Shown here: one piece after another, positions 52,466-64,000 of the stretch
Position numbering within the stretch: the stretch's first letter is position 1
How the letters are laid out: each line of letters starts with the position of its first letter
Source of the DNA: Parapristionchus giblindavisi
Taxonomy: Eukaryota; Nematoda; Chromadorea; Rhabditida; Diplogasteridae
Direction: 5' to 3'
Assembly (NCBI GenBank): GCA_943737045.1
Contig: CALSFV010000278.1
Span: 1-64,000 of the forward strand
Length of the DNA: 64,000 nt
Program-made: the position numbers and the translations under genes
Notes under the pieces: generated by a model
Seen by the model: the letters and a program-made list of their open reading frames with translations, nothing else
Told to the model about the DNA's origin: nothing
Databases searched by the model: none

Positions 52466-54355
52466 TGTGATTGTAATTGTTTGAGTATAGGAGTAAGCGG
52501 AGGTATAGGAGGTGTCTGAGTATGTCTTCCTCCATGATGATTACTTCCTCCTGAATAACCACTATTCACTCCGGATGCCCCTGAAAATATCAATCAATAA
52601 ATCGATAAATCAATCACTTATATTACATTTGTTGTAATTCAAAACGATGATTCTGGGAAAGTCCATAACAAAAATAAATTTGTTTTTACTTCCGTGTGAA
52701 CCACCCGCTGTGTTCGTGTACCACAGACACAACAAATACTATTGGGTTCATTCCTTCTCCTTCTCTTTCGATACTTCACTCTTATCCAATCATAAAGATG
52801 TACAAGCAAACCCTACAATCAACAATCATCTTCCCTATCTCCACTCTTGTAAACTTTAGTCACTAAAGTTCAAATTCCTCTAATGTTTTCACAGGTCGAC
52901 AAAGGGCAAGAGTGGGTGAGAGATGGAACCAATCGGGTAATGTAATATGAGAAAGAATTACACGAGATGATACTATTAACAATTTGGTTGTTACTCAAAT
53001 ATCTCCTATATTATGCTTTTCAGAACTGAAACAATGATTGATGAATCGAATTGAGAAACACAGACAGATGGGATAAATGAACAAAGAGGAAGTCGAATGG
53101 ATAATTAGTTTACCTCCAATAAGTGAATCATGTTCAGATTCTTCACTTGATCCTCCACTAAAATGAGGACCTGCTATGGCCCCTGAGATCGTTGTTGGAC
53201 CACTCATTTGGGATGTGGAAGAGAGGAGAGTGAGGGTGGGGAGGGAGAAGGAGAGGGAGGAGGGAGAGGGAGAGAGTTGAACACAGCTGGAAGAATAAAG
53301 AGAGGGCTAGAGCTGTGTGTTCTTCTATGTGAGGGAGGTCGATCGATAGATGTGATCCTTTTATAGAACGAATATGAATGATCTGAGAAGAAGAAGAAGA
53401 AGAAGAAGAAGAAGAAGAAGAAGAAGAAGAAGAAGAAGATGGAGATGGAGATGGTTGTATACGATAAGAGGAAGAAGAGATAGGGTTGTAGATGGGGTAA
53501 TAGTCTATGCTATAGTAAGGGAAAGTGAATATGGAGATAGAAGTACATTCAACGAAGATGATCAAGATTTGATTGATAGTAATGACAAGAGATGAGATAT
53601 ATACATGGTAGGTAATGATACTTTAATGTATCCACATATCTAGTTTGATCGGCTAGACAGTGATAACTATTATCTTTATAGATAGTACCGATATATCCAA
53701 TAGATTAATGACACGTGTCTGATAACACAAATAGATCCCGGAAATTCTTTTCATATTTTTTAAACTTTCATAATTGTTTTCATCAAGTTTTCAACATTTT
53801 TTTTCTATATTAGGGTTCCACGTAAAATAAGATAAATCGAGAAAAATCTTTTTGAGCCATGCCTTTTCAGTCACACATTGATCTTAACCAATTGAGATCA
53901 ATAAATGATAAGAGATGAAAACAACATACAGAAATCAATAATAGATGATGCAGTATGATTGGATGATAGATGATCAAGATTAGGTGATGATGATGATATG
54001 GCCATATGTAGACGTCGTTTTGTGAATGAAGCTGGTGTATTCACTACAATCAACTCAAGAAAACAATGAACGAAGTCAGGTGTTGTCGACTTCGAACCCA
54101 AAACACCCACTAAATATTTTTAGAAAACATGTCTGTGAGAGGGTGCGAAATCTTTTCGCCGAAAAGACCATATTGTTACGGTGCATAAAATTCGATGTTA
54201 ACAATTTATTTGCTTTTTATTGTTGGTATGAGTCATATACCATTTTCTTTTTTATAATCATTGTATAACGAGAAAAAAATGAATATTTAAATACCTCTGG
54301 TATCCGGAGGTGTGAGGTGAAGATTACTTGGTCTAAGAACGATATCGTCTCCCAT
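52466..54355 (-). CDS. Upstream 5' exons, probably an alternative N-terminus of Orai
   Basis: Exons join as MGDDIVLRPSNLHLTPPDTR, then VNTPASFTKRRLHMAISSSS..., FWAIAGPHFSGGSSEESEHD and GASGVNSGYSGGSNHH...PPIPPLTPILKQLQSQ. The last exon can end at a GTTAGT donor in phase 2, exactly the phase needed to enter the first shared Orai exon (CA + A giving QHRGELSMAEKY). If that donor is not used, the frame reads nine more codons to a stop at 52435, which would make a separate small protein. The content is low-complexity, serine/glycine-rich, like Orai N-termini. I favour an alternative promoter. Confidence 0.5.
53218..53278. repeat. GGGAGA-unit purine tract
   Basis: GAGGGAGA-type repeats on the plus strand between two of the upstream Orai exons. 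Confidence 0.8.
53380..53442. repeat. (GAA)n trinucleotide repeat
   Basis: About twenty GAA/AAG units in a row, in an intron of the upstream Orai exons. The poly-arginine and poly-serine frames across it are not genes. Confidence 0.95.
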
Positions 54356-55435
54356 TTAGAAGTTGAGAGTAGGAGATGACCAACTGTAATGATGTCTAGT
54401 AATAGAATGAAGAATGAAGATTGATCATTCAGTGATCTACCGTCCTCTACAGAATGAATACAACAGGATGACACGAACATAGTGGAATTTAAAGAGCATT
54501 AAATGAGAGAGATAGATGAAGTAGTAGAGATACCATCACATGAGTAATCCTGGCTATACAACTACAGAAATATCAAAGATTGAAAACAGTAGGGAGAAGA
54601 GATTAATAGCCTATCATTACGGTTCTCTCTGCGTAGGCATTTCTCTAAAGATAATAAGAAAAGAAAACAGATAGGCCAACTCAAAAGATGTGATAGTACA
54701 TACCTCATTCGGCTCCCTTATACTTGAGGTCACAAAAGCCTCGAAAAGGAAAATAAATACGGAAGAAGTATCTGATCAATATTCTTCATTTCAGAAAAAA
54801 ATTACAGTATGTACAAAAATATACTGTAGAACTCGAACTGACCATCTCCCACCGCGATAACCCTGAATTGTTGAGCGCGTCCAAAAATTTGGCAATTTGC
54901 CAGGAATTAAAAAATGAATTTTAATATTGCAATTTTAATTTTTTTTTCTTGAATTATTATTGTTATTAGTATTAATCATCGTGAAATGTAACGCTCTTTT
55001 CATTTTGTCTCGTGATTTATTTGAGTGGTGGGTGTCCGTCAAACGCCTTATTCACGAACAAATGTACATTGATAGAAGCTGAATCGATGTCTGTCGCTCT
55101 CGTGTCTGGCACACTTTAATATTTAATTTCATGCACGCTCCTAGTCGTCTGCTTTCTCCCTCTTTCATACGCTTGCCACATTTGTGTTTCGATCTCACTC
55201 TAATTATGCAGTAGCGTTTGGTTCTCCTCTCACTTGTTTCTTCTCCTTTCTCCCTCTTTCTCATTACATTCTCACACTTTTTTATTACTTTTATTTGTAT
55301 CGATTGGGCGTCAGTATATGTCCCCGTATGTCGTCACTCTTTGGTCCGATTCACTCGATGTGTTTATTTCTTTGTCTCTCACCACTCTCTGCTCTTCCTA
55401 TTTACCCTCTATCTATCTTTCTCTCTTACAGAATT
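54356..55435. other. Divergent intergenic region between Orai upstream exons and the AT-hook gene
   Basis: Carries both promoters. A moderately pyrimidine-rich stretch at 55200-55430 leads into the splice-like CTTACAG just before the AT-hook start codon, so there may be a non-coding first exon or a trans-splice site. No other gene was seen. Confidence 0.45.
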
Positions 55436-58400
55436 ATGGACGACGACGATTGTTCTGGAAGTCAAATCTCTGAGACACAAGAAATCGATAATGCTGAAGA
55501 TCAGCTTGTTGAGGTTCGTATCATTTATTCCCATTTTCATTCCATTATTGAATTAAGAAAGGAGAAGAGGCATTACAATCGTCTAATTGTCCTTCTTCTT
55601 CAAGAGACGATGAAGAATCCAAAGATGAAGATCTCAAACAACAAATATCTGAATTGAAAACTACTGTCAAGTTTCTATCTCATCAGGTATTGATGATTAT
55701 TGATTGATTATAATTTAAATAATAATATTGATTAGATGACAATGATAATGAGTGCTCTACACGTTCCTTCATGTTCATGTGATCTTTGTTCTTCACGACA
55801 ACACAATCGATTCAATGGGGTACGTATAATTGCTTTTCATTATAATATTCACTCAATAAATTCATTAAAATTCTTAATTACTCATTCTCCTGATTTTAAT
55901 TTATTTCGAAGTAACTTGTCTATCGAAAGTAAATAATTGAACCATGAATAATGTTTTGTAGCGAGTGGTTGTTTTTTTTTGTATATCAGTATTTGTTAGT
56001 AACTGTATTCATATTATATAATTGTTTATTGATATTGATTGGAGGAATTGGATACATCTCTTGTGATGGGTAATGGAGGAGGATTGGGATCAGAATATGG
56101 TCAATCAATTGGAGGAGGAAAGATTGCACCTATGGAAAGAAGAGCTGTTAGTGATTATGCACTACAACATGGAGGTACTTACATTATTATCAATTATCTC
56201 TTGAGTCTTGGCTTTTTATGTCAATTTGGAGTTTTAAAATGTATTTTAAAGTATTTAATTAGTATTTGGGATTGATTAGAGTGTGAATGAATGTACTACA
56301 TTCGTTTATCTAGCTGAATATAAGAAGTGGAATATTGTTCTATAAAGAGTATATGGTATATAGACAGACAGATGTTTTATCATTCTATATTACATAGAAT
56401 AGAATATGATGAATTAGTGTCTATATGGAATGAAAGACTAGACAATCATAGTCTTGATTAGTCTAGAAATGAAAGTGAGAATAGACTGATTACTACCTTT
56501 TCACTTTCACTTTCATAGACTCATACTTGAGATATGTTTAAGTATTGGTCTCTATTCGAGTCAGAGATTACTACCCTTAGAGAGGCATATTATGTCACTA
56601 CCATTTAGAATAAGAGACAAATCAGAGATTATCTTTTCATCTACTGTAGAAGGATGAAATAGAGATCCGAGTGAAATAATTGAATTTGAATAGAATCATT
56701 TCCATTATTATTATTAACATTCCAGGAATCGCAGCTGTTCGAAGATTCGGTATTCGTGCTCCTGTATCGAGTTATTATCAGAGGAAAGACTCTAAAACTG
56801 CACGTGAGTTATCATTTATTTTATATGTGCGCATCAACCAAAATTTGATTATATTATTATATGTATTTCTTGCTGCAAAGGAGAAGTTAAAAAAAAACAT
56901 CGCAAACATCTCTTTCTTTGTTTATAGGGCCTTTTCTCCGCGAAAAAAATATATAAAATTACTTATGCATCAGCTCATTACTTTGCTCTCTTTATTTGAT
57001 ACTTAAACGGATCCAGTTCAATACATTATATCGGGATGTGTTGATATTATATATGTTTAGTTGGTGGCGGCAATTCACCTGGTCCTTCAAATGATGACGA
57101 TAGGAATGGAGAAGGAGAGGTATGAACTTTTACCTATGAGCAAGTTCAATTATATTTTGATATCATTCATTCATATAATAGAAAGATATTATGTTATATC
57201 ATGGATTCCTATCTATTTATTCTATCATATTATTTAGCAATATAGTTACATTATTTATGAAATTATTAAAAATGTATAATTGTAATTCAGAATGGTCTAT
57301 CAATGGGAGGTAATCGAGGTATGGATGCAATGTTGAAGATGACGTCAGCATCATCAAATTCAGCTGCTCATACATCTGGAAGTCCTGGATTTTTACGAGG
57401 AAGAGGAAGAGGACGACCTAAATTGATTGGAGATGAACTTGATGCTGATCTTGTTGAGTATATGGTACAGGTTAGAGGGATAGATATGATAGAGATCAAA
57501 GATCAATTGGATTGTTTAGGTTAAGAATACTGATCCTAATTTACATCTGTCTGCCAGTCAAGCATTGGAAATTGCTAAAGGATATATTATGGAGAAGGTT
57601 TGACCTTATCATATTATAGATTAAATATATTAAAGGTGATATAAATATGGTGATTATATTATTCTGACCCATTACTCTATTTTCGTGAATCGTGGATTTA
57701 AAGTAGTTTTATGTGTTCTTATGATCTATTGATTATATTGATGATAATGATTGTATTTGAGGCTCCCGGTCTGCTTGAGGAACACGGTGGCCATGTCAAA
57801 TTGAAATTGACATGGGCGATGAAGTTGGTGTCAAGGATTGCAGAGAGACAGAAGGAGATCGAGTTGGGATTGCCGGCTGGAACATTACAGAATATGGGAA
57901 AGAGTCAGGTATTCATCATTTATTATTATTATTATTAAACGTATAATATATAGTTGCAATGATATTCCTATTTGGTTATGTAAACGCTAAATTTTAAAAG
58001 CGACAAGGAAATTTTGTTCGCCTAATCTCCTATAGTTAACTTTATTAGTGATCTAATAGTTCCTTTCCTATTATGAATTGTGTGTGTTTCAGCAAATCGC
58101 AGAGATGGTAGCGATGACAAAGTTTGGAGGTGGTTTAATGGGAGGAGGAGGGAATGGAGGATTGATGGGAACTGGAGGAGGAGGAGGAATGGGTGATATG
58201 AGAATGGATATGGTTAAGATGGAACATGGATTGAAAATGGAACATGATGATACTAATGGATTGAATGATAATATCAATGGACAACATCAAGGTATTCACT
58301 TATTTCACTACTTTTTATCTTTTGATTGATCTACTCAAGCATACGTGGGCACCACTGCCGCTAGCGGCAATACACCCCCGATTTTTGGCAGATGACCCCC

Positions 58401-58797
58401 CCCCCCCCCCCCCCCCCCCCCCCGATTTTCCAAAAATATCACTCAAAATGACGTACAAATGCTCCATTTTATGCCTCCGACCCACCGATTTTCATTTCCA
58501 GCGGCAATGCCCGCCCACGCATGTACTCAAGAGTTTGTGATAAAATGTAAAAGAGTAAATATGGATTGATTAGAATGAGTATTTATCAATATATTATTTG
58601 TAGTGGTAGCAACTCCAGAGATCGTATCAGTTCGTGAATTGGATCTATCTCATCTCTCAAGTGGAAGTCATACTTCATCTCATCAATCAATACATCATCA
58701 TAATATTCCATCTACTACTACTTCATCTATGCATTCTAATATTCCTATGATTGGTGCCAATGGTGAGATCTTGTTCTCTAATCAAATGCATCATTAA
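55436..58797 (+). CDS. AT-hook nuclear protein with transposase-like helical domain
   Basis: The acidic start MDDDDCSGSQISETQEIDNAEDQ is followed by a coiled coil (DLKQQISELKTTVKFLSHQ) and a CxCxxC patch (SCSCDLC). A middle domain includes RRAVSDYALQHGG and VRRFGIRAPVSSYYQRK. FLRGRGRGRPKLIG (about 57388-57430) is a classical AT-hook. It is followed by LDADLVEYMVQVKNTDPNL, SASQALEIAKGYIMEKAPGL and LLEEHGGHVKLKLTWAMKLV. This resembles the helix-turn-helix portion found before DDE domains in some pogo/CENP-B-like proteins (LLxxxGGxxxLxxxWAxxLL), but no DDE domain follows. A glycine/methionine-rich exon and a serine/histidine-rich C-terminus close it. Likely a DNA-binding regulator; the precise family is not known to me. 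The last intron contains a TIR element. Confidence 0.7.
58340..58523. mobile_element. 184-bp CATACGTGGGC-family element with a C28 run
   Basis: The ends CATACGTGGGC and GCCCACGCATG are inverted repeats that extend imperfectly into GCCGCTAGCGG and CCAGCGGCAA. The perfect 8-base target duplication TACTCAAG lies at 58332-58339 and 58524-58531. The middle holds an unbroken run of 28 cytosines (58396-58423). Confidence 0.9.
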
Positions 58798-59491
58798 TCT
58801 TCCATTTACTTCTTTTATTTATCTTGTGAACTATTTTGATCTACTGATTCATTAATCCATTTCATTATATCGTACAACTTGTAAGTCGTACTCTAACATC
58901 TTTTCTTCTTTTTCTCTCTCTTATTTCTCTTCTTATGATTGATCTTCATTTCATTTTATTGATTGATACTCGTTATACTTTGTTCATTTTTGTCCTCTTT
59001 GTCTATAATCAATCGATAATATCGATATCATTTGCTTGACACTGATTGTGTGTATATTCCTTCTATGCTCATCTCCATTTCTATTTATTGATCTTTTCCC
59101 CCTCAAAGTGCTTCATCTACACAATCCCTTCTATCTCTCTCTATAATTTGTTATCATAGACATTAATCGATTCTAGCTAATATCCATAAGTTGTTCTCAT
59201 ATAGTCCAATCTATCACTCAGTTCATTCATTCATTTTGATTTCCTTCATCCAGTATATACATTGACTTCAATGACCTCTGATAGTTTCAACTTATCCTCA
59301 ACCCCCCATCCATTATCTGTTCATATATTGATTACCCTTCCCTTTTCCTTCCCTTGATCTGTCTTATTCTATCTCCCCTCCCCTTTTTGTCCCTTTCTTC
59401 ATTTTGCTTTGTATCTTTTGCCTTGAGTCTTAATAACTCTAAAACTGTATCCATGCCATATAAATATGGAAATACATAATCTTTATTATTA
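58798..59491. other. Convergent intergenic region between AT-hook and ABCG genes
   Basis: AT-rich 3' flanks with a pyrimidine bias. No gene was seen. An ATT repeat lies at about 59481-59496, at the end of the ABCG coding region. Confidence 0.5.
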
Positions 59492-62400
59492 TTATTGTTG
59501 ACGATTTGTGCGAATTAATAGAGCAGCGAAAGCGATTAGACGAGTTATGACAACGGTGACAATCTAAAAAGATCAAAGATCATATTTGAATTTTGAATAT
59601 ACAGTATACCAGAATGAAGATATCAGGCCACATCATTGAAGAACTGAAGTCGATACTAGTCAATACTTGTTCTCCAGTATGGGGACATGATACCCATGTC
59701 GCATTACCACATGTCCCTGATTTTTTGATTAATTGGTCTATTGATTGAATTAGTTTATTGATTGATTCCCACCTGGAATTTCATCGATTGCAGTCCATTC
59801 ATTAACGGCCAATGCCTCATAGGCGTACTTGAAGTAGGACAATGCGGATAACCATCTGGAATACGTATTACGGTAACTTTAGGGATACGGTAGATTACTG
59901 TAACTGACTTGAAATATGATGGAATAGCGTCAAATGTAATGAAGAATCCTCCGAAAGCCATGATAGGTACAACAAATATGGGAAGAAAAGTCATCGCTAC
60001 TGCGGTATCTCCAAAGATACATGCTGTCGCATAAGCTGAATAATACGATAACGGTAGATTCAGAATACTGTAGGTGTACGGTACTTACAGATCGATATGG
60101 CAACTTGGGTTAGAAGAATACAGATGAAACAAGCCATGAGGAATTGAGGAATGAGAGGAACGAGTCCTGAGATGAAGATAAAGGTATACGGTAGATAAAA
60201 AAGAATTAATCAATACCTGACATCCAATAGACTATCGCTATGTACAGGAAAGGGAGAAAAATATATTGAGGCAACTGTAATTGTTTATTGATTTTATTTA
60301 TTATCGATTGATTACCTCAGCGAAGTTCTTGGCAAGAAAATAAGCACTAGTTCGATAGATTCCATTACCATTTTCACGATACAATAAAGGTAATTCAGTC
60401 GTGATCTCCTACAACGAAGAGATTACGGTAATAACTGATTACTGTAGATATGAGCATACAGGCACAGCCGGGAATTGAAGCATAAAGTTGAGATTACGAA
60501 TGTGATTGAATAGTATTCCATTGATTGTCATTACAGTAGCCGTTGAGACGGGAGTATTGAAGTAGACGAGACCAGTGATTAGAGCAGTTACCTGATATTG
60601 ATTGATTGAAAGAGGTTATTGATTGATTTGAATGATATATTGATTAGTCTTACAACAGTTTGAATAACGCGAATCTTGAATATGAGAGGATTCCTAAGAA
60701 TATTGATGAAAGTTCTCTTTGAAAGAGCAAAGAACTGAGTCCAATATGAAGCTGCGTATCTGATATCGATTGATTTATTGAAATATTGATTGATCGAATG
60801 AGTAATCAATACTTTTGAGATGAGAAGGTACCAGCAAAGGTGCTCTTAGTTGCTTCACTTTCTAATCCTAATCGATCAGCTTTTGATATTTCAATCATAG
60901 CTCGACCTCCTTCTGTTCTCAGAAAAGCATCACGAATCGTCTGAAAAAAAGTTTAAAAGAAATTATACTTATAATACGGGAATTCGAAATAAATATCAGA
61001 AATAGTGTATGTAAAAATGACGAACCGCAATATTCTTAATACTCGTCTTCTTATCGCTATCAATAACAGCTAAGGTTCTAATTAGATGATCAGCTGGATT
61101 GAAATAATCAGGACATTTGAATCCAACTCTGAAATATTATTGATTGATTGATTATTGATTGACATTGAACTAACGATGCGAATAGATTTGATGCTTGATC
61201 TGCAGCTCCCAAATAGATTATACGACCACAAGCCATTAGGCAAACGCTGAAATGAACAGAATTGACAGTTTCCCGAAAAAAAATTCTGAAAATATTATTT
61301 TAAAATTACTTGTGAAACATGGAGTAGACTTGAGTACTTGGTTGATGAATAGTAATGATAATAGTCATTCCTGTATCAGCCAATGTTCGAAGAGCCGATA
61401 CTACATGACCTGTCAAAGATATTTTCAGATATTATCATTATTAGTCTAGCATACCAGCCATGAAAGCATCCAATCCTGAAGTTGGTTCGTCACAAAATAG
61501 AATAGAAGGGCAAGTTAAGATCTACAATCGATAATCAATAATTAATAATATTTAGTTTAATCGATACTTCAGAAGCAAAAGCTAATCTCTTTTGTTCTCC
61601 ACATGAAAGTCCTTTGATAGCATTAGGAATTCCAATCATTGTATCCGCACAATTAGATAGACCCATCTAAATTATACCATTATTTACATTAAAATGCATT
61701 ATTGTTTTATGAATGGTATCAAAATAATGTTATTGAAAACATTTTTTGGTTGTAACTACAAAAGGAGAAACGACTGTGGGAATGAAGTTATAAAATAATG
61801 AGATATAATACCTTCTTGATGACTTCTTCTATCCTCGCTTCTCTTTCCCATGCAGTGTACGATGATCCCATTCGGAGACTTGCCTTCAATATATTCATAC
61901 ATTAGGAGAGATCAAAGATCACAAACCATAAATCGTAGATGTTCTCTCACAGTCAGAGTTCCTACGAACATATCGTGTTGTTGCACAAATGCACTCATCT
62001 GAAATATTTGAAAATGATTTGCTGTAAACTTTTTAAAATACATTAAAGTAAAATGCAATATTATACATAGATTTAAAATGACCGTTGATATGGTTTTCTC
62101 TCTTTGAATATATAATATACCTCTCTGATCCTATATTTATTAGCCCTTTGTCCATCCACAAATACACTTCCTGATACATGAAGAGATGATAGGTTACGTT
62201 GAGTGAGAACATTAAGAAGAGTTGTCTTCCCTGCACCTCTGAACAAGTTCATACATAGAATTTAATAATAATATTATTATTATTTTATTCCTTCAAATGA
62301 ACGCATTGGGGATGGGGAATATCGATTTGTATTTTATTTGATTTGTGTTGGAATAGTTGACATAGTTATAGAGATAAAGAGGAATAGCGAAAGGGAGATA

Positions 62401-63301
62401 GAGAGAGAGTTAACACAATATTCAAGTTCGCACCGCATAAAGTATATTATTATTAAGTTAAAGCTTTTTTTTTGAAAGCCAGACATTGTATTGGAGAGCG
62501 TGCGCTCAGTTATTGAAAGTCTCCTTAAGACTATATGATTAACTGAAACAATAAGAGATAGGAGGCATAGAGATAGATAGACAAGGAGATACAAATGATA
62601 GACAATGCATAAATGTACTCACGTGCTTCCCATCACAGCCAATAACTTTCCTGATTCGGCCATACCACTCACTTAAATCAATCAATAATTATAAGATCTA
62701 TTCCAATGTCTCTCATACCATTATGTAGAATCTCTTTGACCTTTGCTGGTTTAGTAGCCTTTTGAATAGCTTTATCCTTGAGTGTTTTAGCCTTTTCTCT
62801 TCCAGTAACAGTAATCGATGACCAGTACAGATTGTTGCCCTGTTCATCATTGATAAGAAATAATTAGAGAGGGAAATGAATGAATTTAATTGATAGTCAC
62901 AAGGAGCACAGACCATTCTGACTGCCGTCACATGAAATGGGTATATGCATACAGAATTGAAATACACCTTTACTCATTCCTATACTTTGAATTGCATACT
63001 AATCCCTTATTGATAAAGAAATCAAAATGTGGATTGATCTTTTGATAAATCATCCATCATTCAGTTTTCTTCATAAATATAAAAATCGAGACATGATTTT
63101 CTAATTTCTTTCTCTACCTCAAACACAAAATACCATTTCATAACAGTGTGATTATTGATTTTTAGGTAATCAATATCACAAATACTCCTATTCAAGTAGA
63201 AGATCTTTTCAGGATGCGAAAAGTGAATAAGAAAGGGATGAAAAGATGCTTACATTAGGATTATGTCCATTTTTGAGTAAAGGAGTGATTGTGTCTCCCA
63301 T
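59492..63301 (-). CDS. ABCG (white-type) ABC half-transporter
   Basis: Reverse-topology half-transporter, nucleotide-binding domain first and then six membrane helices, that works as a dimer on lipids or pigments. It starts [19 protein letters not shown] motifs in order are [10 protein letters not shown] (A-loop region), Walker A around [12 protein letters not shown]-loop [20 protein letters not shown], signature [14 protein letters not shown], Walker [17 protein letters not shown] and H-loop IITIHQPS. Membrane part: [59 protein letters not shown] and [18 protein letters not shown] cysteine-bearing loop ([12 protein letters not shown]) precedes the last helix, ending RTNRQQ. All catalytic motifs are intact. 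It has about 20 short introns; one joint uses a GTCAGT donor. Confidence 0.93.
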
Positions 63302-63780
63302 TGTTGAATTGGGAAGAAGAAGAAGAAGAAGAGGAATGTAATGAGAGTAATGAAGACAATCGTACTTGTTATCTATCAGAAGACTAATCAACTGGGGGCC
63401 CAAATGAGTCTAGAGATAAGAATAAGGAGAGGGAGAGAAGGAGAGGGAGAGGGAGAGAAGGAGAGGGAGAGGGAGAGGGAGAGAGCGGGTGACCATTTGA
63501 TAAGGGGAGATAAGGTCGATTATTTATTTATAATCCAATAGTACATTGTTGTTGTCATTCTTTGATCTTTGTAACCATATCAATACTTTATCATATTTGA
63601 CCCGTATATCAATCAATTAGTTCATAGGAACAAGGAAAGAAGCAGGAAGAGAAAATGATATTGACCATGATGAATTTCCATTTGTATTATGTACCATTAC
63701 ATTTGCATTATCATATTGATTAGTATTCATTGATTGAGGATTGTTCGCCTTAATTCATTGAATTGATTATCGATTGATTG
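63302..63780. other. 5' flank of the ABCG gene
   Basis: Contains a GGGAGA purine tract at 63424-63486 about 130 bases upstream of the start codon, then AT-rich sequence without genes. Confidence 0.55.
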
Positions 63781-63813
63781 GAAAGTACAGTACAGCAGAC
63801 TCCCCCAGTGAAA

Positions 63814-63995
63814 ATGGGCGCCCGGGTGACCCGGGGAGCCCATGAGGCCTCTCGATTTTGTACGCTTTGAATAATGAATATCAGCCGTTCAAATTGTTTG
63901 CGTTGTTTTACTCCAGATTTGATCGAATTTCTCAAGGAAAGTTTAGAATTTTTAAATGTTTTTTTTTAAATACAACGCAAGCAATTTGAAAGGCT
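63814..63995. repeat. Palindromic repeats at the right edge, probably the start of a transposon
   Basis: A GC-rich hairpin at 63814-63843 pairs ATGGGC with GCCCAT and CCCGGGT with ACCCGGG. A second inverted pair has TTCAAATTGTTTGCGTTGT (about 63894-63912) facing ACAACGCAAGCAATTTGAA (about 63971-63989). The element may run off the window. Confidence 0.55.
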
Positions 63996-64000
63996 TATGT

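Noticed and set aside
53374..53595. Poly-arginine protein
   Set aside because: Frame across a (GAA)n repeat in an intron.

Overview
The window looks like chromosomal DNA from an invertebrate animal, most likely a nematode. It is AT-rich. Its genes are split by many short introns of about 45-60 bases with GT...TTTCAG or ATAG ends. It carries families that are prominent in nematodes: a patched-related protein, a family-92 glycosyltransferase and BPI/LBP-like secreted proteins. I joined exons by hand from splice-site phase and family similarity, so single boundaries may be off by a few bases.

Layout, plus strand from the left. A patched-related transporter is cut by the left edge and ends at 7142; a tRNA-Glu sits in one of its introns. 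Next is a short gene encoding a formin-like C-terminal tail (7688-9261). Two tandem BPI/LBP-like secreted proteins follow (9700-12405 and 15642-18672), separated by a spacer full of small DNA transposons and a retroposed insert. A Nostrin-like F-BAR/SH3 gene (19173-27084) has a complete GT92 glycosyltransferase gene on the opposite strand inside one intron (22791-25157).

Middle part. A WS/DGAT-like membrane acyltransferase homologue lies on the minus strand (27681-31456). Nucleoredoxin (32833-37788) and the RNA polymerase III subunit RPC5/POLR3E (38517-42310) follow on the plus strand. POLR3E runs tail to tail, 75 bases apart, with the GPI-anchor remodelling protein PGAP2 on the minus strand (42386-43529).

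Right part. A small secreted cysteine-containing protein on the minus strand (43857-48844) has a fresh 3.6-kb Ty3-type LTR retrotransposon in its last intron. The calcium channel Orai follows (49242-51338), with further phase-compatible 5' exons up to 54355. An AT-hook nuclear protein (55436-58797) is on the plus strand, and an ABCG half-transporter (59492-63301) is on the minus strand.

The genes do not form one pathway; this is an ordinary gene-dense euchromatic segment. Most of the novelty is in the accessory DNA. It includes a TIR family starting CATACGTGGGC with 8-base target duplications (one copy inside another relative), a hAT-like non-autonomous element, a 195-base foldback, an array of four hairpins in the LTR element leader, GGGAGA/TCTCCC tracts placed as inverted pairs inside introns, and two short-period repeat families (TTGA and GATCTTT) seeded through the introns of unrelated genes.
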